Shown here: piece by piece, positions 54,919 to 64,000 of the stretch
Layout of the letters: each line of letters opens with the position of its first letter
Position numbering within the stretch: position 1 is the first letter of the stretch
NCBI RefSeq assembly: GCF_963556105.2
Contig: NZ_OY829944.1
Coordinates: 176,001 to 240,000, forward strand
Origin: an uncultured Tolumonas sp.
Lineage (GTDB): Bacteria > Pseudomonadota > Gammaproteobacteria > Enterobacterales > Aeromonadaceae
Direction: 5' to 3'
DNA: 64,000 nt
Position numbers and translations under genes: made by a program
Notes under the pieces: model-generated
Told to the model about the DNA's origin: nothing
What the model saw: only the letters and a program-made list of their open reading frames with translations
Databases searched by the model: none

Positions 54919-55452
54919 TCAAACCCACCATTGGCGGTGTTGTAAGGTACGAAGAGAGCGATTGGCATTTTCCATTTCACGACACATGGATGGTACGTAT
55001 TGTTGCAGTACACTGCTAATGCCTAATAACAGATGCTCTCTGACGGAAGCGATTGGTTCTTTCCATGCGTATAAACAGACATGCTCAGGGATCAAATGCT
55101 GGCTGTATTCCCGCAACAAGCTATCTGGCCAGCGTTCGAGTGTCGGCGTATGGCTATCGAGATAACAGGAAAGAGGTCCTCTGATCAGTAAATACCGCAC
55201 GCGTTCCATATCGCGCTGGCATAAACATTTTTCATTGATCTGGCTGGTTTGTTGATGGGCGGTGCCATGATGCATAAACAAGCCACGTTGGCGACATTCC
55301 ATGATGCGATACCAAGGTAGTTCATCACTGGCATCATAACCGTCCAGCTCCCGTTGCAGCCATAGCAACAGGCTCGAGTCTTGCGCGGTGTGGCGCAAAT
55401 GTTCTAACTGCCGTAGCAGCTCATCACTGCGGAGCGGTGTAGTCTGGCCCAT
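54919..55452 (-). CDS. AbiTii-domain-like protein (tentative)
   Basis: 177 aa with a strong GGAGGAG ribosome site. Residues about 10-50 (ELLRQLEHLRHTAQDSSLLLWLQRELDGY then DASDELPWYR) resemble the N-terminus of AbiTii proteins, where a helix with WxxxELxGY is followed by LPxYR. The rest is unrecognised, with a late helix SVREHLLLGISSVLQQY. AbiTii domains are known from abortive-infection loci, but no partner gene is nearby. Single gene, divergent from recQ. The identification is from memory of the motif. Confidence 0.5.
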   Translation of the reverse strand: MGQTTPLRSDELLRQLEHLRHTAQDSSLLLWLQRELDGYDASDELPWYRIMECRQRGLFMHHGTAHQQTSQINEKCLCQRDMERVRYLLIRGPLSCYLDSHTPTLERWPDSLLREYSQHLIPEHVCLYAWKEPIASVREHLLLGISSVLQQYVPSMCREMENANRSLRTLQHRQWWV

Positions 55453-55686
55453 AGGTACTCCTCCCTGCTCATAGTATGGAACGCAATTGCAATCAACGGC
55501 GGGGGAAACTTTGACGCGTATCAAGTATATATGAAATAAAAAAGTTACGTATAGTTACAAATAAGTATAAGAACTGTGTGTTTTTTGTTCAAAAAGATAT
55601 ATGCGATGCAACTGTATGAATATTCAGATCGGCGATACTGTCTTCTGCCTGTATCACTGCACAGCACACTTAATTAGAATGTAGCT

Positions 55687-57537
55687 ATGATTTTAAATTC
55701 CGCCATGCAGGACACGCCCTTCGTGCAGTCGCTCTCATATCCTCAGCCGTTAGACGTGCTGCGGGAGGTTTTTGGCTTTCAGGCATTCCGTCCCGGGCAA
55801 GATACTGTTATCGAACAATTGGTGGCTGGCAAAGATGTCTTGGCCATCATGCCAACCGGCGGCGGCAAATCGCTGTGTTACCAAATTCCGGCATTGGTAC
55901 GCCCCGGATTGGCGATTGTGGTCTCGCCCTTGATTGCACTGATCAAAGACCAGGTTGATGCGTTGCGCGCCAATGGTGTCGCTGCTGCCGGATTGCACTC
56001 AGGCCTGGCGCGTGACGAATTGATGGAGGTCTACGGCCAGCTTTGGCGCGGCGATTTAAAGCTGCTGTATGTGGCGCCAGAACGTATTCTGTTACCTGAT
56101 TTTTTAGCTCGCCTGCAAGAGATGCCCTTGGCGTTAATCGCCATTGATGAAGCGCACTGTATCTCGCAGTGGGGGCATGATTTCCGCCCGGAGTATGCCG
56201 AGCTGGGGCGGCTGCGTCATCTGTTTCCGCACATTCCGCTAGTGGCTCTGACCGCCACGGCTGACGATGCCACACGACAAGATATTCTCAGTCGCTTAGC
56301 GCTGAACAATCCACATGTGCATTTAGCCAGTTTCGATCGCCCGAATATTCGTTACACCTTGGTGGAAAAGTTCAAACCCTCCGAGCAGCTGCTGCAGTAT
56401 GTGCAAAAGCAGGCGGGTCAGTGCGGTATTGTTTACTGCACCAGCCGTAAACGCACGGAAGAAGTCGCCGATCTGCTGAAAGTCCGCAATTACCGGGCGG
56501 CCTGTTATCACGCGGGTTTACCAGCGGATGAGCGGGCCCGCGTGCAGGACGCGTTTATCCGCGACGATCTCGATATCGTAGTGGCGACCGTGGCATTCGG
56601 CATGGGCATCGATAAACCTAACGTACGGTTTGTGGTGCACTATGATATTCCGAAAAACATTGAAGCCTATTATCAGGAAACCGGTCGCGCGGGTCGTGAT
56701 GGTTTACCGGCAGAAGCGTTATTGTTGTTTGATCCGGCGGATATTGAACGGGTCAGGGGCTTGCTGGAAAACAACGAAAATGCCGAGCAACGACAGGTTG
56801 AGATCTTCAAACTGAATCTGATGTCGGCGTTCGCGGAAGCGCAAACCTGCCGCCGTCAGGTGTTACTCAATTACTTCGGCGAATATCACGCCGAGCCGTG
56901 TGGTAACTGCGATATTTGTCTCGATCCACCGAAAACCTATGATGGTACCGACGATGCACGCAAAGCACTGTCTTGTGTCTATCGGGTCGGGCAGCGTTAT
57001 GGCATGGGTCATGTGATTGAGGTATTACGCGGTGCGCAAAGCCAGCGGATCCGCGAGTTGGGTCATGACAAACTTACGACGTATGGCATTGGCAAAGATC
57101 AGTCGCACGAATATTGGTTATCGGTGTTACGTCAGTTAATTCACAAAGGCTTGTTGGTGCAAAACATCACCCGTCATCTGGTGTTACAACTGACGGAAGC
57201 GGCACGCCCGGTGTTACGTGGTGATCAACCGCTGGAGCTGGCGGTACCACGCACCGAATTGTTATCGGCGAAAAAACTTCGTCGCCGTGAGCTGGAATTG
57301 GCGCAGGGTGAAGATGCGGCCTTATTCCGAGAGTTACGCAAATTGCGGAAACAGCTGGCGGAAGAAGAGGGTATTCCACCGTATGTGGTCTTTAATGACG
57401 CGACTTTGTTGGAGCTGGCGCAATTTAAACCGGTCACCGAGGCGGATTTACTCACCATCAACGGCGTGGGTTATCGCAAATTAGAACGTTTTGGCGAAGC
57501 CTTTTTGGAATGTATCCGAGAACATGCCGATCTGTAG
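55687..57537 (+). CDS. recQ: ATP-dependent DNA helicase RecQ
   Basis: 616 aa superfamily 2 helicase. Walker [17 protein letters not shown] box [18 protein letters not shown], motif [14 protein letters not shown], the zinc-binding [12 protein letters not shown] / CGNCDIC region, winged helix and a C-terminal HRDC domain ([27 protein letters not shown]). Full length. No clear ribosome site before ATG 55687; ATG 55705 is possible. Confidence 0.97.
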   Translation: MILNSAMQDTPFVQSLSYPQPLDVLREVFGFQAFRPGQDTVIEQLVAGKDVLAIMPTGGGKSLCYQIPALVRPGLAIVVSPLIALIKDQVDALRANGVAAAGLHSGLARDELMEVYGQLWRGDLKLLYVAPERILLPDFLARLQEMPLALIAIDEAHCISQWGHDFRPEYAELGRLRHLFPHIPLVALTATADDATRQDILSRLALNNPHVHLASFDRPNIRYTLVEKFKPSEQLLQYVQKQAGQCGIVYCTSRKRTEEVADLLKVRNYRAACYHAGLPADERARVQDAFIRDDLDIVVATVAFGMGIDKPNVRFVVHYDIPKNIEAYYQETGRAGRDGLPAEALLLFDPADIERVRGLLENNENAEQRQVEIFKLNLMSAFAEAQTCRRQVLLNYFGEYHAEPCGNCDICLDPPKTYDGTDDARKALSCVYRVGQRYGMGHVIEVLRGAQSQRIRELGHDKLTTYGIGKDQSHEYWLSVLRQLIHKGLLVQNITRHLVLQLTEAARPVLRGDQPLELAVPRTELLSAKKLRRRELELAQGEDAALFRELRKLRKQLAEEEGIPPYVVFNDATLLELAQFKPVTEADLLTINGVGYRKLERFGEAFLECIREHADL

Positions 57538-57590
57538 CTGGCAAGTTGGCACATCCTGCGGCAGAATCGCCGCATGCAGAGGAGAACAGC

Positions 57591-57845
57591 ATGATCAATC
57601 CGAACAAAATTGAAGAGATGGCGCGCTCTATTCAGGCCGCGTTACCGCCAGGGCTGAAGAGCGTAGGCGAAGAAGTGGATAAAAAAGTGAAGCAGGTGCT
57701 GCAGGCGCAGTTGATGAAACTGGATCTGGTCAGTCGCGAAGAGTTTGATGTGCAGACTAAAGTGTTGTTGCGCACACGCGAAAAATTACAGGCACTGGAA
57801 GAAAAACTGCAACAGCTGGAAAAACAGTTGGCAGAGCGCGATTAA
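57591..57845 (+). CDS. ubiK: Ubiquinone biosynthesis accessory factor UbiK
   Basis: 84 aa. [37 protein letters not shown] and a C-terminal coiled coil ([16 protein letters not shown]) match the BMFP/YqiC family, which helps the aerobic ubiquinone-making complex with UbiJ. GGAG before ATG 57591; it begins 53 bp after recQ. Confidence 0.92.
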   Translation: MINPNKIEEMARSIQAALPPGLKSVGEEVDKKVKQVLQAQLMKLDLVSREEFDVQTKVLLRTREKLQALEEKLQQLEKQLAERD

Positions 57846-57856
57846 GTTGCGATAAG

Positions 57857-57880
57857 CGGGTTTCAGCATTGAAACCCGCA
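57857..57880. terminator. Hairpin between ubiK and fre
   Basis: GCGGGTTTCA / TGAAACCCGC perfect stem with GCAT loop between convergent genes; no long T-run. Confidence 0.6.
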
Positions 57881-57888
57881 TTCGCCGA

Positions 57889-58587
57889 TTAGATCAAATG
57901 AAATGCATCGCCAAACAGATGTTCTTCTTTGATACCGCGATGACGTAAAGCATCTCGCACTACCGCCGCCATTTCAAAACGACCCGCCACATAAATATCA
58001 AATTGATCAAATGAGTGGAAATCGCTCAGCACGACTTCATGCACTAAACCTGAACGACCCAACCAGTCATCATCCGGGAATTGCACCACCGGCACAAACG
58101 TCAGATCTTTAAATTCACTGGCCCAGTTCAACACCTCTTCGCCTTCATACAGCTGGTCGGCGTTACGGACGCCCCAGTATAAATAGGTGCGGCGCGGCAT
58201 TTTGTTATCAACCAGATATTGCAAAATTGAGCGGGCATAGCTGTAACCTGTGCCGCCAGCAATCAATAGTATCGGGCGTTCACTGTGTTCGCGCAGATAT
58301 GCATTGCCCAGCGGCATTTCTACTTCGATTTTGCCATCGGTACGTAATGCTTCCAGCACCTGTCCTGGATATTTGTTACCAGGTGTGGCGCCGATCTGCA
58401 GTTCCAGCACATTGCCACGGCTCGGTGAACTGGCAATTGAGAAGGAGCGGTGATCTTTTTCACCCATGATCACTTGCAGATATTGCCCTGGTTTATAAGC
58501 AATTTGTTGCTCAGGGATCAAGCGAACATGCCAGATGTGTTCCGCACACTCATGCAGAGTTTCCAGATGACAGACAGTGCGTGCCAT
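57889..58587 (-). CDS. fre: NAD(P)H-flavin reductase Fre
   Basis: 232 aa ferredoxin-reductase-type enzyme that reduces free flavins. Flavin motif HRSFSIASSPS, NAD(P)H site LLIAGGTGYSYARSIL and YWGVRNADQLY, and C-terminal YVAGRFEMA. It may supply reduced FMN to UbiX/UbiD chemistry. It lies 46 bp downstream of ubiD, as in E. coli. Confidence 0.94.
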   Translation of the reverse strand: MARTVCHLETLHECAEHIWHVRLIPEQQIAYKPGQYLQVIMGEKDHRSFSIASSPSRGNVLELQIGATPGNKYPGQVLEALRTDGKIEVEMPLGNAYLREHSERPILLIAGGTGYSYARSILQYLVDNKMPRRTYLYWGVRNADQLYEGEEVLNWASEFKDLTFVPVVQFPDDDWLGRSGLVHEVVLSDFHSFDQFDIYVAGRFEMAAVVRDALRHRGIKEEHLFGDAFHLI

Positions 58588-58633
58588 AACATTCCTCGTA
58601 ATAATGTTCGTTCAGAGTGGCTGGGGTGTGGTG

Positions 58634-60103
58634 CTAATCTAAAATACCCAGCGAATCCCAAAGTGCATCAACACGGTGTTTCACCGCTTCGTCCATATGA
58701 ATAGGGGTTCCCCATTCACGCTGTGTTTCGCCCGGCCATTTGTTGGTGGCATCCAGACCCATTTTAGAACCTAAACCGGCTACCGGTGACGCGAAGTCCA
58801 GATAATCAATCGGCGTATTTTCTATAAGCGTAGTATCTCTGGCTGGATCCATGCGCGTAGTTATGGCCCATATTACGTCATTCCAGTCACGCGCGTTAAC
58901 ATCATCGTCACAAACAATCACAAACTTGGTATACATAAACTGACGCAGGAAACTCCATACTCCCATCATCACGCGTTTGGCGTGGCCGGGGTACCGCTTC
59001 TTAATAGTGACTACGGCCATGCGGTACGAACAGCCTTCCGGTGGCAGATAAAAATCAACGATTTCCGGAAATTGCTTGCGCAACAGCGGCACAAACACTT
59101 CATTGAGTGCCACCCCCAGCATCGCAGGCTCATCCGGCGGGCGTCCGGTATAGGTGCTGTGATAAATGGCGTCTTTGCGCATGGTCATGTGGGTAATGGT
59201 AAAGACCGGAAATTCATCGACTTCATTGTAGTAACCGGTGTGATCGCCATACGGCCCTTCTGGTGCCATTTCACCGGGCATCAGATAACCTTCCAGCACA
59301 ATTTCCGCGCTGGCTGGCACATCCAGATCACAGCTCAGCGCTTTGACCACCTCGGTGCGGCTTTGACGCAGTAAACCGGCAAAGGCATATTCCGACAATG
59401 TGTCTGGAACGGGTGTTACTGCACCTAAAATGGTGGCCGGATCTGCGCCAATGGCCACGGCAACCGGGTAGGGCTCGCCCGGATGGGCTTCCTGCCATTC
59501 CCGAAAATCAATCGCGCCACCACGGTGATCCAGCCAACGCATCACCAATTTGTTTTTCGCGAGCAGCTGTTGGCGATAAATGCCAAGGTTCTGGCGTTTC
59601 TTGTAAGGGCCGCGGGTAATGGTCAGCCCCCAGGTGACTAACGGAGCAACATCACCCGGCCAGCAGTGCTGTATGGGGAGCTGGTATAAATCGACGTCAT
59701 CACCGGTCAGAACTATCTCCTGACACGGTGCTTTGTTCAGCCGTTTAACCGGCATGTTCAGAATTTGCTTAAACAATGGCAGCTTATCAAACAGATCACG
59801 TAAGCCTTTCGGAGGTTCCGGCTCTTTCAGCATTGCCATCCATTCACCGACATCACGCAGTGCGCTGATATCGTCTTGCCCCATGCCCCACGCCACCCGT
59901 TGTGGTGTACCGAACAGGTTGGCTAATACGGGGTGGCGTGAACCTTTCGGGTTTTCAAACAGCAAGGCCGGACCTTGCGCACGTAAGGTGCGGTCAGCTA
60001 TTTCGGTCATTTCCAGATAGGGATCGATTTTCTGCGAGATGCGTTTGAGTTGGCCGCGTTCTTCCAGCAGACGTATAAAATCACGTAAGTCACGGTATTT
60101 CAT
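58634..60103 (-). CDS. ubiD: 3-octaprenyl-4-hydroxybenzoate carboxy-lyase UbiD
   Basis: 489 aa prenylated-FMN-dependent decarboxylase of ubiquinone synthesis. [22 protein letters not shown] start, [19 protein letters not shown] and the active-site segment [17 protein letters not shown] are conserved. Divergent from the squalene-synthase-like gene. Confidence 0.97.
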   Translation of the reverse strand: MKYRDLRDFIRLLEERGQLKRISQKIDPYLEMTEIADRTLRAQGPALLFENPKGSRHPVLANLFGTPQRVAWGMGQDDISALRDVGEWMAMLKEPEPPKGLRDLFDKLPLFKQILNMPVKRLNKAPCQEIVLTGDDVDLYQLPIQHCWPGDVAPLVTWGLTITRGPYKKRQNLGIYRQQLLAKNKLVMRWLDHRGGAIDFREWQEAHPGEPYPVAVAIGADPATILGAVTPVPDTLSEYAFAGLLRQSRTEVVKALSCDLDVPASAEIVLEGYLMPGEMAPEGPYGDHTGYYNEVDEFPVFTITHMTMRKDAIYHSTYTGRPPDEPAMLGVALNEVFVPLLRKQFPEIVDFYLPPEGCSYRMAVVTIKKRYPGHAKRVMMGVWSFLRQFMYTKFVIVCDDDVNARDWNDVIWAITTRMDPARDTTLIENTPIDYLDFASPVAGLGSKMGLDATNKWPGETQREWGTPIHMDEAVKHRVDALWDSLGILD

Positions 60104-60224
60104 CAGGGTTACCGGTCAATAAAACTGAGTTGATTATACGAACAGTTCACGGATTTGGCTTGCTGCGGACAACACGGATCGATGATAAACTTTGATCTGC
60201 TGGCCAAATTCCTGAAACGATCCC

Positions 60225-61259
60225 ATGACTGAACCGCTACAAGCCGAATTATTGGCTAAAGTATCCCGCACCTTTGCGCTGACGATTCCTCAGCTACCAG
60301 CGCCATTGGCCGATTGGGTGGGTAATGCCTATCTGTTATGCCGGATCGCCGATACCATTGAAGATGAGCCAACGCTCTCTTGTGAAGAGAAAACCAATTT
60401 TATTCAGCTATTTCTCGATGTGCTGTCAGGTAAACAACCTGCGGAATGCTTGCCTCAGCAGCTGTCGCCACATTTATCGTCGGGTACATCCGTTGCAGAA
60501 CAAGAGCTGATTGCACAAACCGTCAGCGTTATCGCGCACTACCAACAATTCCCCGCGGAAGTGCAGCAGATCTTATTACGCGGTGTGGCGATCATGAGTC
60601 ACGGCATGACCCGCTATCAGACACTGGCTTCCCCGCATGGGTTAGATGATCAAACTGCCTTAGATCACTACTGTTATGCGGTAGCTGGTGTGGTGGGTGA
60701 AATGCTGACGGCGTTGTTTATTGCTTATCGCCCGTCATTGAATGCTCAGCGCGAAGAGCTGGCGGCGCTCTCTGTGTCATTTGGCTTAGGTTTGCAGCTG
60801 ACAAATATTCTGAAAGATGTCTGGGATGATGCAAAACGCGGTGTGTGCTGGTGGCCACAAACATTGGTCAGTCAACAAGGCATCGTCTGGCCCCCGAGCG
60901 GTAACCCAACCTTGATCGCTAGTCGGCAAGAATTAGTCGCTATTGCCCACGGCCATCTGCGCGATGCACTGGAATACACACTGGCTATACCGGCAGAAGA
61001 GCAGGGGCTGCGGCAGTTTTGTTTGTGGGCTATCGGTATGGCCGTATTAACACTGCAGAAAATCCAGCATTCTGATGCCTATCTTACCGGTCATAACGTC
61101 AAAATTACTCGTCGTGCGGTGCGGAACGTCATTCTGGGCTGTCGTTTAACTGGTCGTTATGATCGTGGTTTGCGATGGCTGTTTGCTTGGTGGTCACGTG
61201 GTTTGGCCTGTCAGCGTCGCTGTAGCCGGCAGCTATACCAGACCGTGAGTTGTTGGTAA
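60225..61259 (+). CDS. Squalene/phytoene synthase-family protein
   Basis: 344 aa all-helical trans-prenyltransferase. The two Asp-rich metal motifs are present: DTIED at residues 43-47 and DVWDD in LTNILKDVWDDAKRG near 200-211. SRTFALTIPQLP, MSHGMTRY, DHYCYAVAGVVGEMLTALF and GVCWWP recall the eukaryotic-type squalene synthase branch more than bacterial HpnC/D or CrtB. It would join two prenyl diphosphates head to head. The C-terminus ends in an Arg/Cys-rich stretch. No other isoprenoid-tail gene lies nearby, so the product is unknown. Confidence 0.85.
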   Translation: MTEPLQAELLAKVSRTFALTIPQLPAPLADWVGNAYLLCRIADTIEDEPTLSCEEKTNFIQLFLDVLSGKQPAECLPQQLSPHLSSGTSVAEQELIAQTVSVIAHYQQFPAEVQQILLRGVAIMSHGMTRYQTLASPHGLDDQTALDHYCYAVAGVVGEMLTALFIAYRPSLNAQREELAALSVSFGLGLQLTNILKDVWDDAKRGVCWWPQTLVSQQGIVWPPSGNPTLIASRQELVAIAHGHLRDALEYTLAIPAEEQGLRQFCLWAIGMAVLTLQKIQHSDAYLTGHNVKITRRAVRNVILGCRLTGRYDRGLRWLFAWWSRGLACQRRCSRQLYQTVSCW

Positions 61260-61307
61260 GCTACAAACATAACTCGTAAATACTATTTACTGCATCAGGA
61301 GAACACC

Positions 61308-61574
61308 ATGCAATGTCACCGTATCGAAGAGCTGCTGGAACTATTACAAGCGGAATGGCTGCAAGATCAAGATCTGACTTTGCTGCAATTTTTACAAAAA
61401 GTGGCTAATGAAGCCGGTTTTCCTGATGCACTGGAAACCATCAGCGACGACACCCTGATCTATCAGCTGAAAATGCGCAGCCGTGGCGAAACGGAAATGA
61501 TCCCAGGTCTCGCCAAAGATGCCGTTCCTGATTTTAAAGAAGCGATCCTGCGTGCCCGAGGCATCATTAAATAA
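61308..61574 (+). CDS. yihD: YihD-family protein (DUF1040)
   Basis: 88 aa, the family length. It closely follows E. coli YihD, including LLQFLQKVANEAGF, TLIYQLKMR and FKEAILRARGIIK. Function unknown. AGGAG before the ATG. Followed by srkA after 7 bp, as in E. coli. Confidence 0.92.
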   Translation: MQCHRIEELLELLQAEWLQDQDLTLLQFLQKVANEAGFPDALETISDDTLIYQLKMRSRGETEMIPGLAKDAVPDFKEAILRARGIIK

Positions 61575-61581
61575 GGTTTAC

Positions 61582-62571
61582 ATGCAATCTTCATTTCAGT
61601 TTCAATCGCTTACCCCAGAGCTGATCCTGTCGGCTCTGGCGGCACAAGGGTTATATCCCGAATCTGGCTTAACGCCCCTCAACAGCTATGAAAACCGTGT
61701 CTATCTGTTTCAAGCAGAAGATCGCCAACGTTATGTCATCAAATTCTATCGCCCGGAACGCTGGAACCAAGCACAAATAAAAGAAGAGCATCAACTAACT
61801 CATTTTTTAGTTGAGCATGATGTTCCCGTACTGGCCCCCTTAGTTTGGCAAGGCGAATCGCTGCTATATATAGATGGTTTTTACTATGCGATCTGGCCAT
61901 ACCGTGCCGGTCGTGCCGTCGAACTCGATAATATGATGCAGTTGGAGGCCGTTGGGCAGGCGTTAGGGCGCTGGCACAGTTGTGTCGCCGACTATACGCT
62001 CGCGCATCGTCCGGCTTTTAATGTGAATAACCGTCTGACACGTCCGGTGGATTATTTACTGCAACATCAGCCGTGGGGCAAAACACAACAACCATGGCCC
62101 GCATTACTTGCACAGTTACAGCAGCAATTACAGGAACATGTTCTGTTTACCGTGCCGCAGTTAGCAATACATGGCGATTGTCACGCAGGTAATATCCTGT
62201 GGCGTGATGCACCCGCATTATTGGATCTGGATGATTGCGTCATGGGGCCAGCCATTCAAGATATTTGGATGTTACTGTCCGGTGATGCCTCAGAACAACG
62301 CCAACAGATCTATACCATTCTTGATGGTTATGAAACGTTCTGTGAGTTTGATGAACGCCAGCTGAGTTATATTGAACCCTTGCGCACATTGCGCATGCTT
62401 AATTATCTGGTCTGGCTGCATCAGCGTTGGCAAGATCCTGCGTTTCCTCAGGCTTTTCCTTGGTTCAATGCCGATGACTACTGGCTGCGTCAGTTCCAAC
62501 TCTTGACTGAGCAAGCTCAATTACTGAAACAAGCACCGCCCGTCATAACCAGTTACAACTACAATTGTTAG
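61582..62571 (+). CDS. srkA: Stress response kinase SrkA (YihE/RdoA)
   Basis: 329 aa protein kinase of the aminoglycoside-phosphotransferase fold. ENRVYLFQAEDRQRYVIKFYRPERW has the ATP Lys, IHGDCHAGNILW is the catalytic loop and LLDLDDCVMGP the metal Asp. It counters MazF-linked death and is Cpx-controlled in E. coli. ATG 61582 with AAGG. dsbA, which usually follows, is absent; murI comes next. Confidence 0.93.
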   Translation: MQSSFQFQSLTPELILSALAAQGLYPESGLTPLNSYENRVYLFQAEDRQRYVIKFYRPERWNQAQIKEEHQLTHFLVEHDVPVLAPLVWQGESLLYIDGFYYAIWPYRAGRAVELDNMMQLEAVGQALGRWHSCVADYTLAHRPAFNVNNRLTRPVDYLLQHQPWGKTQQPWPALLAQLQQQLQEHVLFTVPQLAIHGDCHAGNILWRDAPALLDLDDCVMGPAIQDIWMLLSGDASEQRQQIYTILDGYETFCEFDERQLSYIEPLRTLRMLNYLVWLHQRWQDPAFPQAFPWFNADDYWLRQFQLLTEQAQLLKQAPPVITSYNYNC

Positions 62572-62645
62572 TCCGTGTTGATCGATGACGACCGCGCAGG
62601 AAGGGAGTATCATTCCGCGCGTCGTTATAAAAGGTGAGAATCAAC

Positions 62646-63437
62646 GTGAACATCCTGCTTTTTGATTCAGGTATGGGTGGGCTCTCTATTTATCAGGAAG
62701 TCCGCCGTCGTCTGCCCGAACATCGCTATGATTATCTGTTTGATAACGCCTTCTTTCCTTATGGTGAACAACCAGAACATATTATTGTTGAGCGTTGTTG
62801 TTCGCTGATCACACAATTGGTGCATGAACGCCAGATCGATCTGGTCGTCATCGCTTGTAATACTGCCAGTACGATCACCTTACCTGCCCTCAGAGCGGCG
62901 TTATCTATCCCCGTTGTGGGTGTGGTGCCTGCCATCAAACCCGCCGCCATGCTGACACAAAATCGGTGTATTGGTCTATTGGCGACCCCTGCGACAGTAC
63001 AACGTCCGTATACCTCACAACTGATTGCCCAATTTGCTGCGCATTGTCAGGTATTAAAATTGGGTGTTACCGAACTGGTGATCCAGGCTGAACGTAAGAT
63101 GGCGGGGTATGCAGTTGATGAGTTGGCTATCCGTCATGCCCTACAACCATTAACCGACCATTCATTACCACCGGATACATTGGTGTTGGGTTGTACTCAT
63201 TTCCCGCTGTTGAAAGAAGAAATCTACCGCATCATGCCGGGTGTTCAACTGGTCGATTCCGGCGCTGCCATTGCCAAACGGGTTGCTACATTATTACCGC
63301 ATATGGCAACTACTATCACTGACACTATCAATGGTCAGGCCTATTGCACGTTACTGGATCAGGATGCGCATAAAAAAAGCCGCATTCTCATTGAATACGG
63401 CTTCCATTCATTACAACTATTCGAACTTATGAATTAA
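62646..63437 (+). CDS. murI: Glutamate racemase MurI
   Basis: 263 aa. ILLFDSGMGGLSIY has the catalytic Asp/Ser start, VVIACNTASTITLPAL the first Cys and LVLGCTHFPLL the second. It makes D-glutamate for peptidoglycan. GTG 62646 with AGGTGAG fits the family start; a GTG at 62634 lies inside that site. Its TAA stop overlaps the stop of the convergent RRM gene within a shared TTAA. Confidence 0.94.
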   Translation: MNILLFDSGMGGLSIYQEVRRRLPEHRYDYLFDNAFFPYGEQPEHIIVERCCSLITQLVHERQIDLVVIACNTASTITLPALRAALSIPVVGVVPAIKPAAMLTQNRCIGLLATPATVQRPYTSQLIAQFAAHCQVLKLGVTELVIQAERKMAGYAVDELAIRHALQPLTDHSLPPDTLVLGCTHFPLLKEEIYRIMPGVQLVDSGAAIAKRVATLLPHMATTITDTINGQAYCTLLDQDAHKKSRILIEYGFHSLQLFELMN

Positions 63438-64000
63438 AGTTCAGCTGAATTCGAGCTTTCATCTTCCGGCTTCAGCTCTTTCTTTTCATTTGCTTCACGT
63501 ACTTTCAAGGTACGCTGCAGATATTCGGTCTCATTCAATGCTGCAATGGCAGAATCAGCTGCCGCAGCTGGCATCTCCACAAAACCGTAGCCCCGACGTT
63601 TACCGGTATCACGATCTTTCACCAGACGAACCGACAATACCAAACCATGTTCGGCAAATAAGCTACGGATCGCGGCTTCGTTTGCTCGGTATGGCAAGTT
63701 ACCGACATAAATTGTTTTCACTTCACCGGCATAATCTGCGCGAGTGATTACCTCGGTATCGTCGTTCTGCTCCATGTCCCGGACAGGGGATGTTACTTTT
63801 GCTGCTGAAGACTTAATCGGTGCAGCGGGTTTGGCAGAAGGAAGAGAGGATGTGTTTTGCTGTGTTGCTGAATGACAAAGAACAAAAAGAGGGGAAACTA
63901 AACCGCCAATGACAATGCCCAGACCAATCAGAGGAGAAAGAAAATAACCGATGATTGCCAGCACGGCAGTGGCCAATACACAAAATGAATAACGTGGTGG
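63434..64000 (-). CDS. RRM RNA-binding protein with N-terminal membrane segments (cut by right edge)
   Basis: At least 188 aa; the frame stays open to the right edge, so the true start lies outside. Two hydrophobic segments (VLATAVLAIIGYFLSP, GLGIVIGGLVSPLFVL) are followed by a Ser/Ala/Pro linker and one RRM domain with RNP2 TIYVGNLPY and RNP1 RRGYGFVEM, then an acidic tail. It may hold RNA-binding activity at the inner membrane. Such short RRM proteins are common in related bacteria but their role is unclear. Confidence 0.85.
   Translation of the reverse strand, partial: PPRYSFCVLATAVLAIIGYFLSPLIGLGIVIGGLVSPLFVLCHSATQQNTSSLPSAKPAAPIKSSAAKVTSPVRDMEQNDDTEVITRADYAGEVKTIYVGNLPYRANEAAIRSLFAEHGLVLSVRLVKDRDTGKRRGYGFVEMPAAAADSAIAALNETEYLQRTLKVREANEKKELKPEDESSNSAEL

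Noticed and set aside
1-64000. Prophage, integron, CRISPR array or insertion sequence
   Set aside because: No transposase, integrase, phage structural or cas-like gene and no spaced direct repeats were seen; the only mobile-type elements are the small ERIC-like repeats.

Overview
The window looks like core chromosome of a gammaproteobacterium with about 50% GC. Near-complete gene order or sequence matches to Escherichia coli loci (pspF-pspABC, arnBCADTEF, rsmD-yhhL / ftsYEX-rpoH, prlC with rsmJ nearby, fre-ubiD, yihD-srkA), together with ERIC-type intergenic repeats and a cellobiose-type PTS cluster, suggest the Aeromonadales, for example a Tolumonas- or Aeromonas-like organism. The genus is an inference. 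I saw no prophage, integron, CRISPR, rRNA or tRNA.

Layout. 1-1.2 kb: 3' end of a chemoreceptor gene and wrbA. 1.3-5.0 kb: the phage-shock envelope-stress system (pspABC plus an esterase gene, divergent pspF) with a sigma54 promoter, a candidate enhancer dyad and an ERIC element in the pspA leader. 5.25-5.53 kb: a CsrB-type sRNA with 13 GGA motifs. 5.7-7.6 kb: a TPR membrane protein and a second PspA-family protein. 7.6-16.3 kb: complete arnBCADTEF (aminoarabinose lipid A modification), yecH, and a PagL-type lipid A 3-O-deacylase. 16.5-23.4 kb: yhgN, yhhL, rsmD, ftsYEX, rpoH (with a clear sigmaE promoter), carbonic anhydrase, a small membrane protein and a short entericidin-like lipoprotein gene. 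23.5-30.8 kb: speE with a DUF1543 gene, aspA, putP, an orphan degenerate PIN-like protein, and pssA. 30.9-41.7 kb: a large aminopeptidase P, an orphan sensor kinase, prlC with a 3' frameshift, a PAS-GGDEF-EAL protein, rsmJ and a second chemoreceptor. 41.8-48.8 kb: an orphan PTS EIIB, nfo, and a copper/silver efflux set (cusF, cusB, cusA) without an outer-membrane channel gene. 48.9-53.9 kb: a beta-glucoside PTS cluster (EIIB, EIIC, EIIA, 6-phospho-beta-glucosidase, SemiSWEET, LacI regulator) with two tandem palindromic operators. 53.9-64 kb: rarD, an AbiTii-like protein, recQ, ubiK, fre, ubiD, a lone squalene/phytoene-synthase homologue, yihD-srkA, murI and a membrane-linked RRM protein cut by the right edge.

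How it works together. Envelope stress dominates the left half: Psp (inner membrane), arn and pagL (lipid A), sigmaE-to-rpoH, and an entericidin-like lipoprotein. Global post-transcriptional control is represented by the CsrB-like RNA. The right half is mainly metabolism and housekeeping.

The points most worth a second look are the CsrB-like RNA, a hairpin that buries the ribosome binding site of the TPR gene, the prlC frame break in a T6 run, ERIC elements placed just upstream of three genes, an AbiTii-like gene outside any defence island, an orphan squalene-synthase-like gene, and the tandem operators of the beta-glucoside operon. I found no clearly new multi-gene system.
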